The notes under the pieces were generated by a model that saw only the letters and a list, made by a program, of their open reading frames with translations, was not told the origin of the DNA and did not search any database. Position numbers and translations under genes: made by a program. Positions 13,401 through 23,942 of a stretch of 64,000 nt of DNA are shown here, in pieces; the stretch's first letter is position 1; the number at the start of each line of letters is the position of its first letter. This stretch comes from Cycas panzhihuaensis (lineage: Eukaryota; Cycadophyta). The stretch is from assembly GCA_023213395.1 (NCBI GenBank), contig CM041465.1, positions 95,301,741-95,365,740 on the forward strand. The letters are read 5' to 3'.

Positions 13401-14960
13401 AAAACATTAGATCTTGTTCATGTAAGATATAAAAAAATTGATAAAACCACTAGCGAAGATAAAAATAAGACCCATAAGGAGAATGCTAAAAAAGACAACA
13501 AATCACTTGCACTTATTTTTTATACACTAGAGGATTACATCTTCCCAAGGGTTAGTGAAGCTATGATGTCTAAGGAGGCTTAAGACATCCTTAAAATAAC
13601 ATATGAAGGAGCAACATATTCTAAGTTACAAACACTTAGCATCAAGTTTGAAAGCTTAAGGATAATAGCTAAGGAAGGAGTTAATAAGTTTATTACCAAA
13701 GTTTAAGATTTAGTGAATTAAATGAGGTCTTTAAGAGAAGTAATAAATGAACAAAGGATTATGGAAAAGATTTTAAGGTGTATTAGATAAATCCAAAGAA
13801 TTGAAATGGTACTAACAAGTATTAAGTATCAAAATACCTTAGTATCCTTAGAATTGATCAATTAAATGTTATCCTCCTAGTTGTTAAGGAAAAGAAAGGG
13901 GGTAATAAATCCCTTGAATATGCCTTTACCACCAAGGATAAATTTAGGAAAAACTATTAAGGGAAAAGTTCTAGGGGAAAGGGCCAATCCCCTAGAGGAA
14001 GAGGACAACTAAGAAACTAAGGGTAAGATTTCCAAAACTATCAAGGCTACCAAGGACAAGGTAACTTCCAAGGTTAAAGAAATTTTTAAGGACCAAGTCA
14101 AGGCTTTCAAGGACAAAATCAAAGGTATTTTCAAGGCTAATGATAAGGTCAAAACTTTGGAAGAGGAAGAAGAACTTTTAGAGGAATAAAAACTTCTAGA
14201 GAAAAAAGTCAAAGTCAAAGAGGAAGAGTAAGAGGAACCATCCAATATTCCTTTTATCATAGAATGGGTCACTTAGAAGAAAGTTACTTTGTTGAAAATG
14301 CAAGTACTCAAAGGGGGGCTACCAATACAATAATTGAAGAAAGGGGCCATGATAGATTATTTTTCTAAAGTCTAGTGGCTAATGAAGAAGAGGATAGTTG
14401 GTACGTTGACTCAAGATGTTCAACTCACATGGCTTATAAAGAGGAATTGTTCAAAGATATTAATAAATCCAAGAAAGGAAGAATTATATTTAGGGATAAT
14501 ACTACCTATGATATAACTAAAAAAGATAATGTGTCTATAATAACTCAATCAAGAGAAACTAGAAGTATAAATGATATTTTACATGTTCAAACTCTAAAGA
14601 AGAACCTACTCTTGGTGGGTCAGATGATGGAGTAAAAGTATAAGGTTATCTTTGATAATGGTAAATGTACAATCAAGGATAAGTTAAGAAATAAAGGAAT
14701 TATAGCAAAGGAATAAATAACTAGTGATGGCCTATTTAAATTAGTCATTCCTCCATCAGATTCTTGTGCTTTAAAAGACTCAACTAATATTTATAGTGTA
14801 ACATGGCATAAAATGTTTGGCCATGTAAATTATAGTAGCTTAGCCTTAATGAAGATAATAGAGATAATGATTAGTCTTCCCACTATAGAAATAAGTAAAG
14901 GAATTTGTGAACATTACATACTTCGAAAATAATAAAGGAAAAATTATCCAAATCCTCTTT
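13400..14960 (+). pseudogene. gag, protease and pre-integrase of copia B/C, inverted
   Basis: Plus-strand translation gives a UBN2-type gag (block ALIFYTLEDYIFPRVSEAMM), a Gln/Gly-rich tail near 14020-14230, a damaged zinc knuckle ending HRMGHLEESYF near 14270, and a protease reading WYVDSRCSTHMAY at about 14400, where D-S-G has become D-S-R. A pre-integrase block follows (WHKMFGHVNY near 14800, ending CEHYILRK near 14930). The gag N-terminus is missing at the junction. The domains supplied here are the ones absent from the minus-strand half. Confidence 0.75.
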
Positions 14961-15439
14961 TGTCAACTAGCTACTACCACCTCCAATAGATTGTGTTGAA
15001 ATTTCCATTACTTCATTTTCCTTACATTGTTCCCAGATCCTGAACAGGCTAAAGTCTAAAAAATGATAGGAAACCAGAATAATCCTAATCTAAAATGTAG
15101 AATCTTCTAAAGAAAGAAATATTTAAAAAATAGAATATTGAAAGTTAATTGAATATACTTCTGCACATTATCTTCGAATAGGTTGTTACGCAGACTTGCT
15201 ATTATTAGAACAAGTGCTTCTTGAATTAAGTATAATTAAGTGATTATTAGAATAAGTGTTATTGTAAACTCTACTAATTTTAAGACCCATGGAAGTTTAT
15301 TTTCTTGGTTCTCAAGTAGCGTAAATCCTTATCAATTTTTGAGGCCCATATACATCTATTTTCTTAGATCTTTATTATCATAAACTCAACAACGATACTT
15401 TGTAGGCTATGTATGTCACTTACGAGAGTTGAACCCTTG
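14961..15439. other. Spacer, possibly 3' flank of the shikimate kinase pseudogene
   Basis: No gene recognised. On the minus strand it follows the pseudogene and may include its old 3' untranslated region. No terminal poly(A) tract is preserved. Confidence 0.35.
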
Positions 15440-16173
15440 CCAATATGGTGAAAGGGATTGTTGTTCTTCATCTCTTAGTCTATATGCTTGGGGGATCCAT
15501 TAGAGTCTATTGTCCCTAGACTTAAAATTGATGTGAGCCTTGTAAAAGCCTAAGAGTAAGAATCAGCAGAATCTTGGCCCAAAAGAGGTCTTGACTCAAT
15601 CCCCACTGCTATAACTCACTTGGCTAATGCCTCTAAAGGTACATCTAGCCAAATAGTGATCCCTTGTCTGAAATAGCTCCAATGTTTAAGCTGAACTACT
15701 GCACCACCTCCTATGGAAACTATAAGCTAATGCATTATAGATAATTGGCTCAGTACTTTACTCTCAGCATCTCTGAAGAATTTATCATTTTTCTCTTTGA
15801 AAATCTGTGCTACAGATGCTCTACATATGGCCTGCTCAACCAACCTATCACTGCCAAAAAAGTAATATCCTAAGGCTTTAGATAAAATCCTTCCTATGAT
15901 AGTCTTTTCATATCCCATCATTCCAACAAGAAATATATAGGTACCATTTAGGTCCTGGACAATCTCTTTTGCCTTCTTCTTTAGAATTAATGCCTCCTTA
16001 GAATTGCATATGTCTTCTTTAGAATCAGTGCATGCTCAATTATGGGAAGAACACGAGATTGAAAATGTGAGTAAACTCTTTTGATGCTTGTATTCATCTA
16101 TTAAGGGCAAGTCTCTACACACTAGACGAAATGTTGCAAACATTTTCCTTCCCACAAAAATTTTCTTTCCCAT
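15440..16173 (-). pseudogene. Shikimate kinase pseudogene, intron-less
   Basis: Shikimate kinase phosphorylates shikimate with ATP in the plastid pathway to chorismate. The minus strand from an ATG at 16173 reads a basic, Ser-rich transit-peptide-like leader (MGKKIFVGRKMFATFRLVCR), then the kinase. The Walker A segment is GMMGYEKT, where functional enzymes have GMMGSGKT. Next come SKALGYYFFGSDRLVEQA, the strongly diagnostic GGGAV block, then [14 protein letters not shown] and SRPLLGQDSADSY. Stops replace expected Arg or Gln residues after MH, after LEALAK and before AFTRL, and the C-terminus is frame-shifted. The domain is continuous where plant genes have several introns, which points to a retro-copied pseudogene. 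Fragment length suits the mature enzyme. It is the only host-gene sequence I find here. Confidence 0.8.
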
Positions 16174-17656
16174 AATACACTTTATCGTCTTCAGCCCCAT
16201 CACAGTTGCTCATGTTGCCCTGCCAGATCATACCCAATCCCTTTCCCTTATCTTGCCTGAGTGCTGTTGCAGACGCTGTTGATGCAGAGGAAGCACTTAA
16301 AGCACATGGAGGGGAAGATATAGCTCAGCAGCATCACGACGCAGGTGGTGCCATTTCAAAATTTTTATTTTTTATTTTTTAAAGTTTAAAAAATTAAATT
16401 TAATTGTATATAGTTTTAAATGTGTGTTTTTTAAAGGATTTAGCTCTTTTGGTGTTTATCCCCTAGTCCCATATCACTCCATGTGACTTTTAGATTATTG
16501 CTAAAGTGGCCAACAATCTTTATAAATATTTTTTCTTTTTTATTATTTTTTTAATTTTTTATTTTGCATAGGGTACTTAGTAAATTTTTGTCGTAACTTC
16601 TCACTAAGTCATTGGTTTCTGATGAAACCTATCCTATTACATCTAGAATTTTCCAAGGTATGATTTTGATTGGTCATATGACCTATTTGGAGCTGATTTG
16701 ACCATGTTTTAATCAGTTCAAAGTCAGGCATTGATTTTTAGAACCTTTTTAAACTATTTTCATAAATCCATTTTTCATTAGATTATATTTTATCACTGAG
16801 TGATTATTTTCTACCTGGATCTGTTATACATTCATCTACTATTAAAAAACTTCATTACCATCTATTTATTTTAATCACTGAAAGTGGCACTTTAGCACTT
16901 TTTAAACATTTTACCATAAAAGTACTTGTTACCATTTTCATTATAACTTTTCTGTTTTACATCAGAATTCAGATCTGTCAGTTTCATTGGGAAGCTGACT
17001 CAGTCCTCTTTGAACTAACACTATTATTTATAAGTTTTGAAGTGTTTTTATTGATTTTCAAAGCCATCAAAGTAGAGGTACTTAATAGCCTCCAATCTGC
17101 CATTATTACACATGTTGTATATATTTTTTCTTAAATTATCAATTAAAAAGTATATTCAGCCTTCTAAACTATAATTGATCATTTTACAATATTCTACACA
17201 TTTTTTATTAGCATTTTTATAATATTTTGAGCCCCAGGCTCCTATTAAGCCCTAAAAAGAGGACAGTATCTTTGATTCATTTAAATATTGACTTGGAGGA
17301 ACTTGATTTCAAAACGGTCAGTTCCATTGAATAGTTTTTTCATTAATCTTTATACTAGTATAATTTCACTTTATTCTAACTTTGTTTAGCATAGCTTTAA
17401 ATCTGTTAAACTTAAGAATCAAAATATATACTAACAAGCTTATCTTAAGAACCTTTTATTTTTCATCATCAAAGTTTCAATTCAGATTTACATAATTAAA
17501 AGAATCTTCATTATATTCAAAATTTACTATTATATTCATTATATTTCAAATTTTATTTGAAATTATATCTTATAAGTTTCTCATATTTGTTAATTTATTA
17601 AGTTTTTTTATTTAGTAAAAGTATATTATTTTTTATGTACTAAAGTTTTCGATAAA
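16174..17656. other. AT-rich region without a recognised gene
   Basis: The first 150 bases could be the 5' untranslated part of the shikimate kinase copy (minus strand). The remainder is T- and A-rich, with long homopolymers near 16360-16400 and 16520-16560. No LTR, primer site or open frame is convincing. It may be the decayed 5' part of element J. Confidence 0.4.
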
Positions 17657-18381
17657 ATGACAATCAATATTAATCAAATATAATTTCCTATATTTGATGG
17701 CCATAATTTCTCACTATGGCATAAGACTATGCAAAATTATTTTATTACACATGATCTTTGGAAATACTTACAAGATGAGTATGATGCTAGTATTAAGAAA
17801 AACATTTAAAAAGATAATGAAGCATTAGCTTTACTATTTTACACTATAGATGATGATGTCTTTTCTAAAGTTTGTGAACTAACAACTTCCAAATCCATAT
17901 GGGACATTTTGGTTTCTACTTATGGGGGAGATACCCTCAATGAATTTAAGATTGATGCTGAGCATGTGAGACAGGTGCCAAAATAGGTGGTTTGTAATGA
18001 AAAGACCAAGAAAGATTCAAGTCAAATACATGATCATTTTGTTACACAAGAACATGATCCTCCATTTGAAGGGGAGAGATATGATGATATGATAGTTGTT
18101 CACAATATAAAGTTTTCATAAGACAAAGTTCAAGTTCAAAGTTTTCTTAAAGTTATAGTTGACAAAGTCAAAGTTGTAGCTATACATACACATTTGAATT
18201 AAGCTTTATTTACTTATAGATTTTTTGCACCACTCAATGGTGAAGACACATACATTGCTAAAAGGATGAAGCAAGTTGATAATGATCAGGCCAAAAGATA
18301 AATCTTTAAAGTTTTTTTCAAGTACAAATTCCACAAGTTTAAAGAGAAGACATTGTTCGTGATAATCATTAAGGGGAAGAA
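17657..18381 (+). pseudogene. copia-type gag of minimal element J
   Basis: Starting at the ATG at 17657, the plus strand reads a UBN2/DUF4219-type gag: FPIFDGHNFSLWHKTMQNYF, then ALALLFYTIDDDVFSKV and a SIWDILVSTYGG block. Gag would form the RNA-containing particle. Several stops interrupt it. Instead of a zinc knuckle, protease and pol, about 350 bases of uncertain coding lead straight to a purine tract (AAGGGGAAGA, 18371-18380) and an LTR. The element is therefore either internally deleted or naturally reduced to gag. Confidence 0.65.
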
Positions 18382-18770
18382 TGTTGAGGTTAATGCTCAT
18401 TACCCTACTCCCACCTTCTAACTAGGAGTGTACACCTCACTCTCATCAATTTACATATGTGGGTGCTCACATGTATAGGTAAGTATAAGCTAAGGTTGAT
18501 TTGATTTAAGTTAATTTGAGTTAAGCTAAGTTATTATTTTATCATTATTTAAATTTTAGGGGTTAAGGAGTTTCCCTCCTCCCCCAAACTATATATTTTG
18601 AGGGGTGTGCAACCCTGGTGTCTTTAGACACCGCCTAATTTTGGACATTTATAATTCTCTCTTGCAACAATAGATTGAATACAATGGATCTTGTGTTTAT
18701 GCAACAATGATGTATTGATTTATGATTATCTCTTTTATGTTCTACCACATTCTCTATCTATTAATTTTCA
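18382..18770 (+). repeat. 3' LTR of element J
   Basis: It begins TGTTGAGG directly after the polypurine tract and ends TTTTCA just before gypsy D coding sequence resumes. Both borders are thus marked independently and TG...CA ends are present. No matching 5' LTR was found to the left of the gag. Confidence 0.6.
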
Positions 18771-19130
18771 TACATTGATGTCACAAAAATCAATGCATAT
18801 CTAGATCGACCCATTCTTTCTAGTCATGAGAACTAAGTTTGAAACCCATTGTGAATAATCAACACTTTTAATGAATGCCATTTTTAAAAGTTTCTCTGCT
18901 TCTTATTTGATAGCAATTGATATATAAGGATAGATAGGCATTTATTTTTTCCTTTTAGGATTAGCCCATAGGATTGTAGTGATACTATGGATAATAACAT
19001 CAAGGTAAAGACCCTGTATATCACTATAATCCCAGGTAAAGACCAAGATAAATTTACAAAAGAGCTCCTTAAGTTATCTTACTTATTTAAGGGAGAAATT
19101 TGCCCTTATTTTAATTACTTTTAAAGTTTT
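18771..19130 (-). pseudogene. N-terminal reverse transcriptase of gypsy D
   Basis: The minus strand reads VFTWDYSDIQGL at about 19012-19045, then EAEKLLKMAFIKSVDYSQW and LMTRKNGSI, and finally CIDFCDIN at 18775-18800. These correspond to the segment before and including the first RT fingers of Tat-lineage pol, where active copies read a VFAWSYxDMPGL block and CVDYRDLN. The catalytic palm is missing because the coding sequence stops where the LTR of J begins. Stops are present. Confidence 0.7.
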
Positions 19131-20399
19131 TCTCATCTCTAAATCAATGTTAATGGTCTCACCTAAAAGCATGGCATTTCCTTCTTCAAAATAAGGAGAA
19201 GTAAGATTTACAAAAGATGTAGGATTAGATGAAGATTTAATAGGGTTAGATAAAGGTAAATAAGGATGTAAATGCTTACTAAAAATAAGCTTGTGGTGAT
19301 TAGGAGGAAGGTTAGGTAAGGTTCTAGCTAAGTATTCTAAGATTGCCTCATCATTCTCAAAATGATCAAGATGGTATAGATATTTAAAGGTAGAGTCTTT
19401 ACTCCAAATTTGAGATTGATGAGGTGAATCTAAGGAAGAAGTTTTTATAAGAAAGACAAGGTCCTAATTCTAGAAAATATGATTATTAGAGGCATTTATA
19501 TAAAAGGATTAGCTACTTAGAAAATTCCTAATTTGAGTGCATGATTTGATGAAAATTGGATTCATTAATCAAGGTATGTTTTATAGGAGAAGATACATAG
19601 ATGAGAGATGGTGGAGTATTCTCCTAAATGGTTGTCTTAGAAGGCAAGAGATTGCAATAATTATTTTTACTTCCTTGATCCCTCTCCTATGCATTTGACT
19701 TAATCTAAATGAGGTATGTACTAAGGACATCTCACCTTCTAGAGGTGACATGTTAGGATATCTATATATAAGAAGTTTCTTAGCATGTCAATTAATCCAA
19801 GTAACTAGAAAAGGAGACTGATGATAAGTTGCCTCACTAGATGATGCAATAGAGGTGTGAGATAAGAGTGCTCACCTAGAAGGTTAAGCCACAAGTATAA
19901 CAATATTAGAGACATTATTCACATAGTGCAAACAAAGGATGCATATGAAGTTTGACTCAAAAGAAGATAAAGCCAAGGAAGTGGTTCATTGAAAAGAGGA
20001 AGAACCATCCTAAAAGTCATCATCATCTTTATAAGAGTGATGTGATATCAAAAGAGGATGATAGCTAGTGATTTATTCCATCTAAATAAGATTAGATAGC
20101 GATCTTGTAGGATGGAGGGGTAAAGGTTCCTTCAAAGTAGAAGGGATTAGAAATAATTCCAAAGTGGATTGAAATATTTCAATGTAACTCTACTTTAAGG
20201 GAATAGTATTAATCATATTTACAACTCTAACTTCTTGCTTAGTTGTTGAAGGAGTCTTAATGGAAAAATATTATCCAAGACCTAAAGACTAAAAGAAATA
20301 TTTGAAAGAGTTAGAGTCCCCCATCTCTAAGATAGTTTCTACCAATGGGATAGATTACTTTACAGGTCTGTTCTTTCACTTTAGTACATTCAAGTCTCC
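19131..20399 (-). other. Linker region of gypsy D between protease and RT
   Basis: About 1.3 kb lies between the protease and the RT start. It probably corresponds to the long low-complexity linker of Tat pol. No domain is recognised and stops are dense. Confidence 0.4.
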
Positions 20400-21060
20400 C
20401 TCATGAATGAACCTAAACTCACTAACTAGTTAATCCATAGTCTTCCTATGAGGACATTATATTCCAAATCTAAGTCAATGATTATAAGGTCAACCGTGAC
20501 TATCCTACCTTCCAAGGTAAGTGGGAGAGTAACTTATCTAAGAGGTATATTTTGGTTCTTGTCATACCCCTAATATATCTACTCACAAGTTTCATAAGTA
20601 GCAATTTCTGAATGTTCAACTAGATGAAAATGAATTATGTTTTATTTATTAACCTTCATCAATAGTAACTCACTAAATGTTGATGCTATCTTTATATATT
20701 TCATTGTAAAATAAGGAAATATCATTGGTGATACATTTTACTTCACTAGGTAGGATAGATAGATCAAATGAGAGAATAAGACTTGATGGAGAGTTAGGGA
20801 TCATAACCCCCAAAGCACCAAGTAAGAGTTGGAATTACTCAAGGCAACTCCTTAACAAATCCATAACTGAAATACTAGCAAGAATGGTCTTCAACTTATT
20901 GACTAAAGAGAAAGAATCATCCTTTGAAGTAGAAGGAATGGACCTAAAATGAATAGGTTGAGATGGAATAAGAGGTAAAGAATTAAGGTTTTTAGTAGGT
21001 AAATCGTCAAAGGATTTGGTCATACGTGGGTTCCTTATAACCTTAACAATGTTAATCATC
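20400..21060 (-). pseudogene. Protease region of gypsy D
   Basis: The open stretch 21059-20835 ends VNKLKTILASISVMDLLRSC, which lines up with the block before protease in F (VDELHTVAAGMSLMDVLRSC). Lower down (about 20600-20400) the minus strand reads LPLTLEGRIVTVDLIIIDLD then EYNVLIGRLWI, the C-terminal half of a Tat-type retropepsin. The catalytic Asp segment is not clear. Stops and frame changes are present. Confidence 0.65.
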
Positions 21061-21599
21061 CTCTTAGTCTCACCACCTTTAAGAGGTGGTCAATTTTGGT
21101 TATTAGCTCATTAACCACTCATCCTAGTTGAGCTGGTATACTTCTTGGTTGGATCAAAGCCTATACTCTCATTGTCACTTATCTCATCTTGCTTATCTTT
21201 GCCTTTATTTTTGTCCTTAAGGTCCTTGAGTCATGTTTAGGTAATGGGTCTTTATGAATTAGTTGTTCTTGATTTGCTTTTGATGTAGGATTATTAGGAG
21301 TTTGAGTATTTCAACCCATATCCTAAACTACCTAACATTGATCCCTATCATGAGTGTTGATTTGATGGTATAAGCACTAAGGAATCTTCTTTACTAAAGG
21401 TGGAGGAGGAGGATTTTAACATTTCTTCCCTTAAGTGTAGTAAATAATGTTAGTTTCTTATTTCTGTTTAGTAGTGGGAGAATTTTCAACATGCAACTTA
21501 GAATTAATAGTACACTTAGGAGCCCTAATAAAAGATGTGAGATGGCTATATGTTTGAACATTGTAAGCTTAGGTACTTAGGTAGATTCCTTCGTTGGAG

Positions 21600-23238
21600 T
21601 AGGCTTGTTTATCTTCTTAAGTATAGCTTGGATCTCAAAAAATTCAAGGGCCAAGCATTTATCTATGGCCTCTTCATAAGTTTAAGGATGAAGCTTAAGG
21701 ATTTCTAGATGAATATGAGTTCTTAAGACATTAGTAAACAAGTCAAAGAGAATGCCTAAATTAAGAGGAGAATGGCAAGCATGCACTAAGTGATGGAATT
21801 ACCTAATAAAATCATGAGATGATTCGTCATGGTTTTGCTTGATAGATAATAAAGAATTAATATTATTTTTAAAAGGTTTAGCAATATCAAAAATAACTAA
21901 TGAAGGTATTAACTAATTATTGAAATAAAAGTATAGAAGGGGATGGAAGATAATAAAACCACTTCAAAACATCACCTTGAAGTGATTTAGGAAGCAACCT
22001 CATAATAACATAATCATATAGAAGAAAATTAACACATGCAAATGTAAAAGCTTACATATGTGAAGTAGGATCTTGGGAATGTTCACTTAAGAACTTTGGT
22101 AATTTAGGGAGAAAAGGGGGCGTGGAGGAAAGGAGGACCTCTTATGGAAAAGGGGACCTCATATAATCAACAAAAGGCCTCTTATATCTCAACATAGAAG
22201 AGCATTGAGGAGGAGGTTATTGATAAAGTACAGAAGTTCTAGGTGGAGGTTGGTCATAATTAGGTAGACAAGAAGTTTGAGAATAAGTAGGGATAAACGA
22301 TGAAATAGGATTAAGATAGAAACCTATTTGAGGAATATAATATTATTAAATTAAAGGATCATACTAAATGGGGAGTACTATATATTATGGATAAGATAGA
22401 TAAGGGTTATGAGGTCTAAGACTAAAGGACAACATGAGGCCCTTTATGGGCTTGAAGATCTGTTATTGATGTGTTTGTTGGTCAAAGGTTATATGTGCAT
22501 GAGAACCACCTAACACACCCTAAGCATCAATATAAGTGTCATGTAAAGGATATGGAGGCATTGAAGGTACATGTCTCTTATGAGAAGCAAAAAGAGGTTA
22601 TCTCATACTATATATTATATTTTGGTAAGGTAAAAGATGAGGGTTTCTTTAACTAAGGAAAGAGATAACATGAAAAGGGAAGGGTCCACTAAATGGTGGA
22701 ACTTATGAAATGAAATAAGGATACTTGTACTTACATACAAGGGAGGGTCCCTTACCCAACCAGGATGAGGTACTTAACAAGATGTACAGGCTTGATATGG
22801 ATGTCCCAAGGGAAGATAATACTCTTAGGTAGAGCTCCTAAGCAAGTTGTTATAGGAAATCAAAGGCATGGGAGGAACCTGAGTTCCTTCTCCCATGGGG
22901 ATAACCAATACATAATGTTAGGAATGGACTAACCTAATGTCTTTTATCTCATTAGGTAAGACAGTGGGTACCTTGGGAGTAGGAGGATGAGAAGGAGAAA
23001 GAGAAGGTAGAATATTAGTTATGTAAGGATGATCATCTTATAAGCGTTGATACTCTTATAAAAGAGGATTAGGTTATTCTTGATGTTGTTTAAGAGCTAG
23101 ATGTGAGGATACTATCATGGTATGAGTACCTTGATAAAATATATCTTGGTAATGGGGGATAGGCATAGGAGAAAGGATCCTAATAAGCACAAGTTCATAA
23201 TATAGATGGGTAACTTGAGCAACTTGACTCTCTTCTTA
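21600..23238 (-). pseudogene. gag of gypsy D, main part
   Basis: The capsid is seen on the minus strand at about 22050-21620: FDIAKPFKNNINSLLSIKQN, HDFIRxFHHLVHA, then a KCLALEFFEIQA end. Element F has the parallel blocks FDVAHPFESGMKALLSLKQG and RDFVRRFHDLLHS. The higher-coordinate part (22100-23238) encodes a Pro/Tyr-rich, low-complexity N-terminal region, as in F. Copia E interrupts it at 23238. Several stops are present. A plus-strand open stretch at 22471-22656 is a shadow frame. Confidence 0.7.
23111..23238. repeat. 128-bp flank duplication, left copy
   Basis: This segment of gypsy D touches the first base of copia E and reappears as 28531-28658 directly after the last base of E, in the same orientation. 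By eye there are 8 substitutions and no gap in 128 bases. Confidence 0.9.
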
Positions 23239-23870
23239 TGACAACAATATTTTGGGGTTAAATTTTGGCATGTTTTTGATGCGGTTTCCCCCCCCCTAAT
23301 CTTTTTCAGGGGGTTCTAAGGGGGGCGGGAGCCTCCCTTAGCCGGGGGGTACAGGGGTGTGGAATGCCCCCCACTAAGAGGGGGTTCATGGGCAATAGCC
23401 CCCAACCTAAAAAATTAGACCTATAAACCTTATTAAATTGTAAAGAGAATCTGGGGCATTTGATACAAATACCCTAGATTCTACGGCTGAGATTTATGCC
23501 TTGGATGTCCCTCTCATGTAGCCCATTTTAGGGATTTTCTTATTATGTTGTATGTAATATAATGTACTGTGATGAGGACGATGGCTAGTTGTTATTCCTG
23601 AGAGCACTCTACTACTGAGATGTACTATTTCTCCATTCTACATCAATAAAGTTCGATACCTTTCCTGTGTGGATGTTTCCCTAGCACACTGCTAGGGTTT
23701 TACCACATTATATCAGGTGCATATGTGATGTTTAGCTTGTATACTGATGTTATTGCATTATCTCTAATTTTAGAACTTGCATGTTAATTCTTAGTTTTAA
23801 TTCCTATAACTAGTTTTAAAATAGTTTTGATCTTGTGGCAGTTTAAGGTTTGGGACTTGTATTCTCAATA
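23239..23870 (+). repeat. 5' LTR of copia E
   Basis: 632 bp, beginning TGACAACAATATTTTGGGG. It contains G-run and C-run clusters at about 23289-23400 that can form hairpins. The right LTR lacks about 30 bases of that cluster. Confidence 0.9.
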
Positions 23871-23872
23871 AG

Positions 23873-23885
23873 TAGTATCAGAGCC
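23873..23885 (+). promoter_or_regulatory. Primer binding site of copia E
   Basis: The site reads TAGTATCAGAGCC, one base from the canonical TGGTATCAGAGCC, and lies two bases inside the left LTR. It is complementary to initiator tRNA-Met. Confidence 0.85.
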
Positions 23886-23942
23886 ACTTTTTGTTTTGTA
23901 ATGAGTCTGTGAAGGTTTTGATGTCAGTTTTTCTACACAAAA

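Larger units (their letters stand above)
10807..14960. mobile_element. Copia element B/C with opposed halves
   Basis: The left part (10807 to about 13400) is a minus-strand 3' LTR, RNase H, RT and integrase core. The right part (about 13400-14960) is a plus-strand gag, zinc knuckle, protease and pre-integrase segment. Both resemble element A. The two halves are complementary in content and do not overlap, which suits one element with an internal inversion. Two unrelated fragments fused by chance is the alternative. No 5' LTR or primer site is seen beyond 14960. Confidence 0.6.

Noticed and set aside
14009-14272. 87-codon minus-strand Ser/Leu-rich frame
   Set aside because: It is opposite the Gln/Gly-rich gag tail of copia B/C; the composition is that of a low-complexity shadow.
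16088-16282. 64-codon plus-strand frame beside the shikimate kinase copy
   Set aside because: It is antisense to the transit-peptide and 5' part of the pseudogene and has no motif of its own.
22471-22656. Plus-strand 61-codon frame in gypsy D
   Set aside because: The minus strand carries the gag of D here, and the frame has no motif or neighbour to support it.
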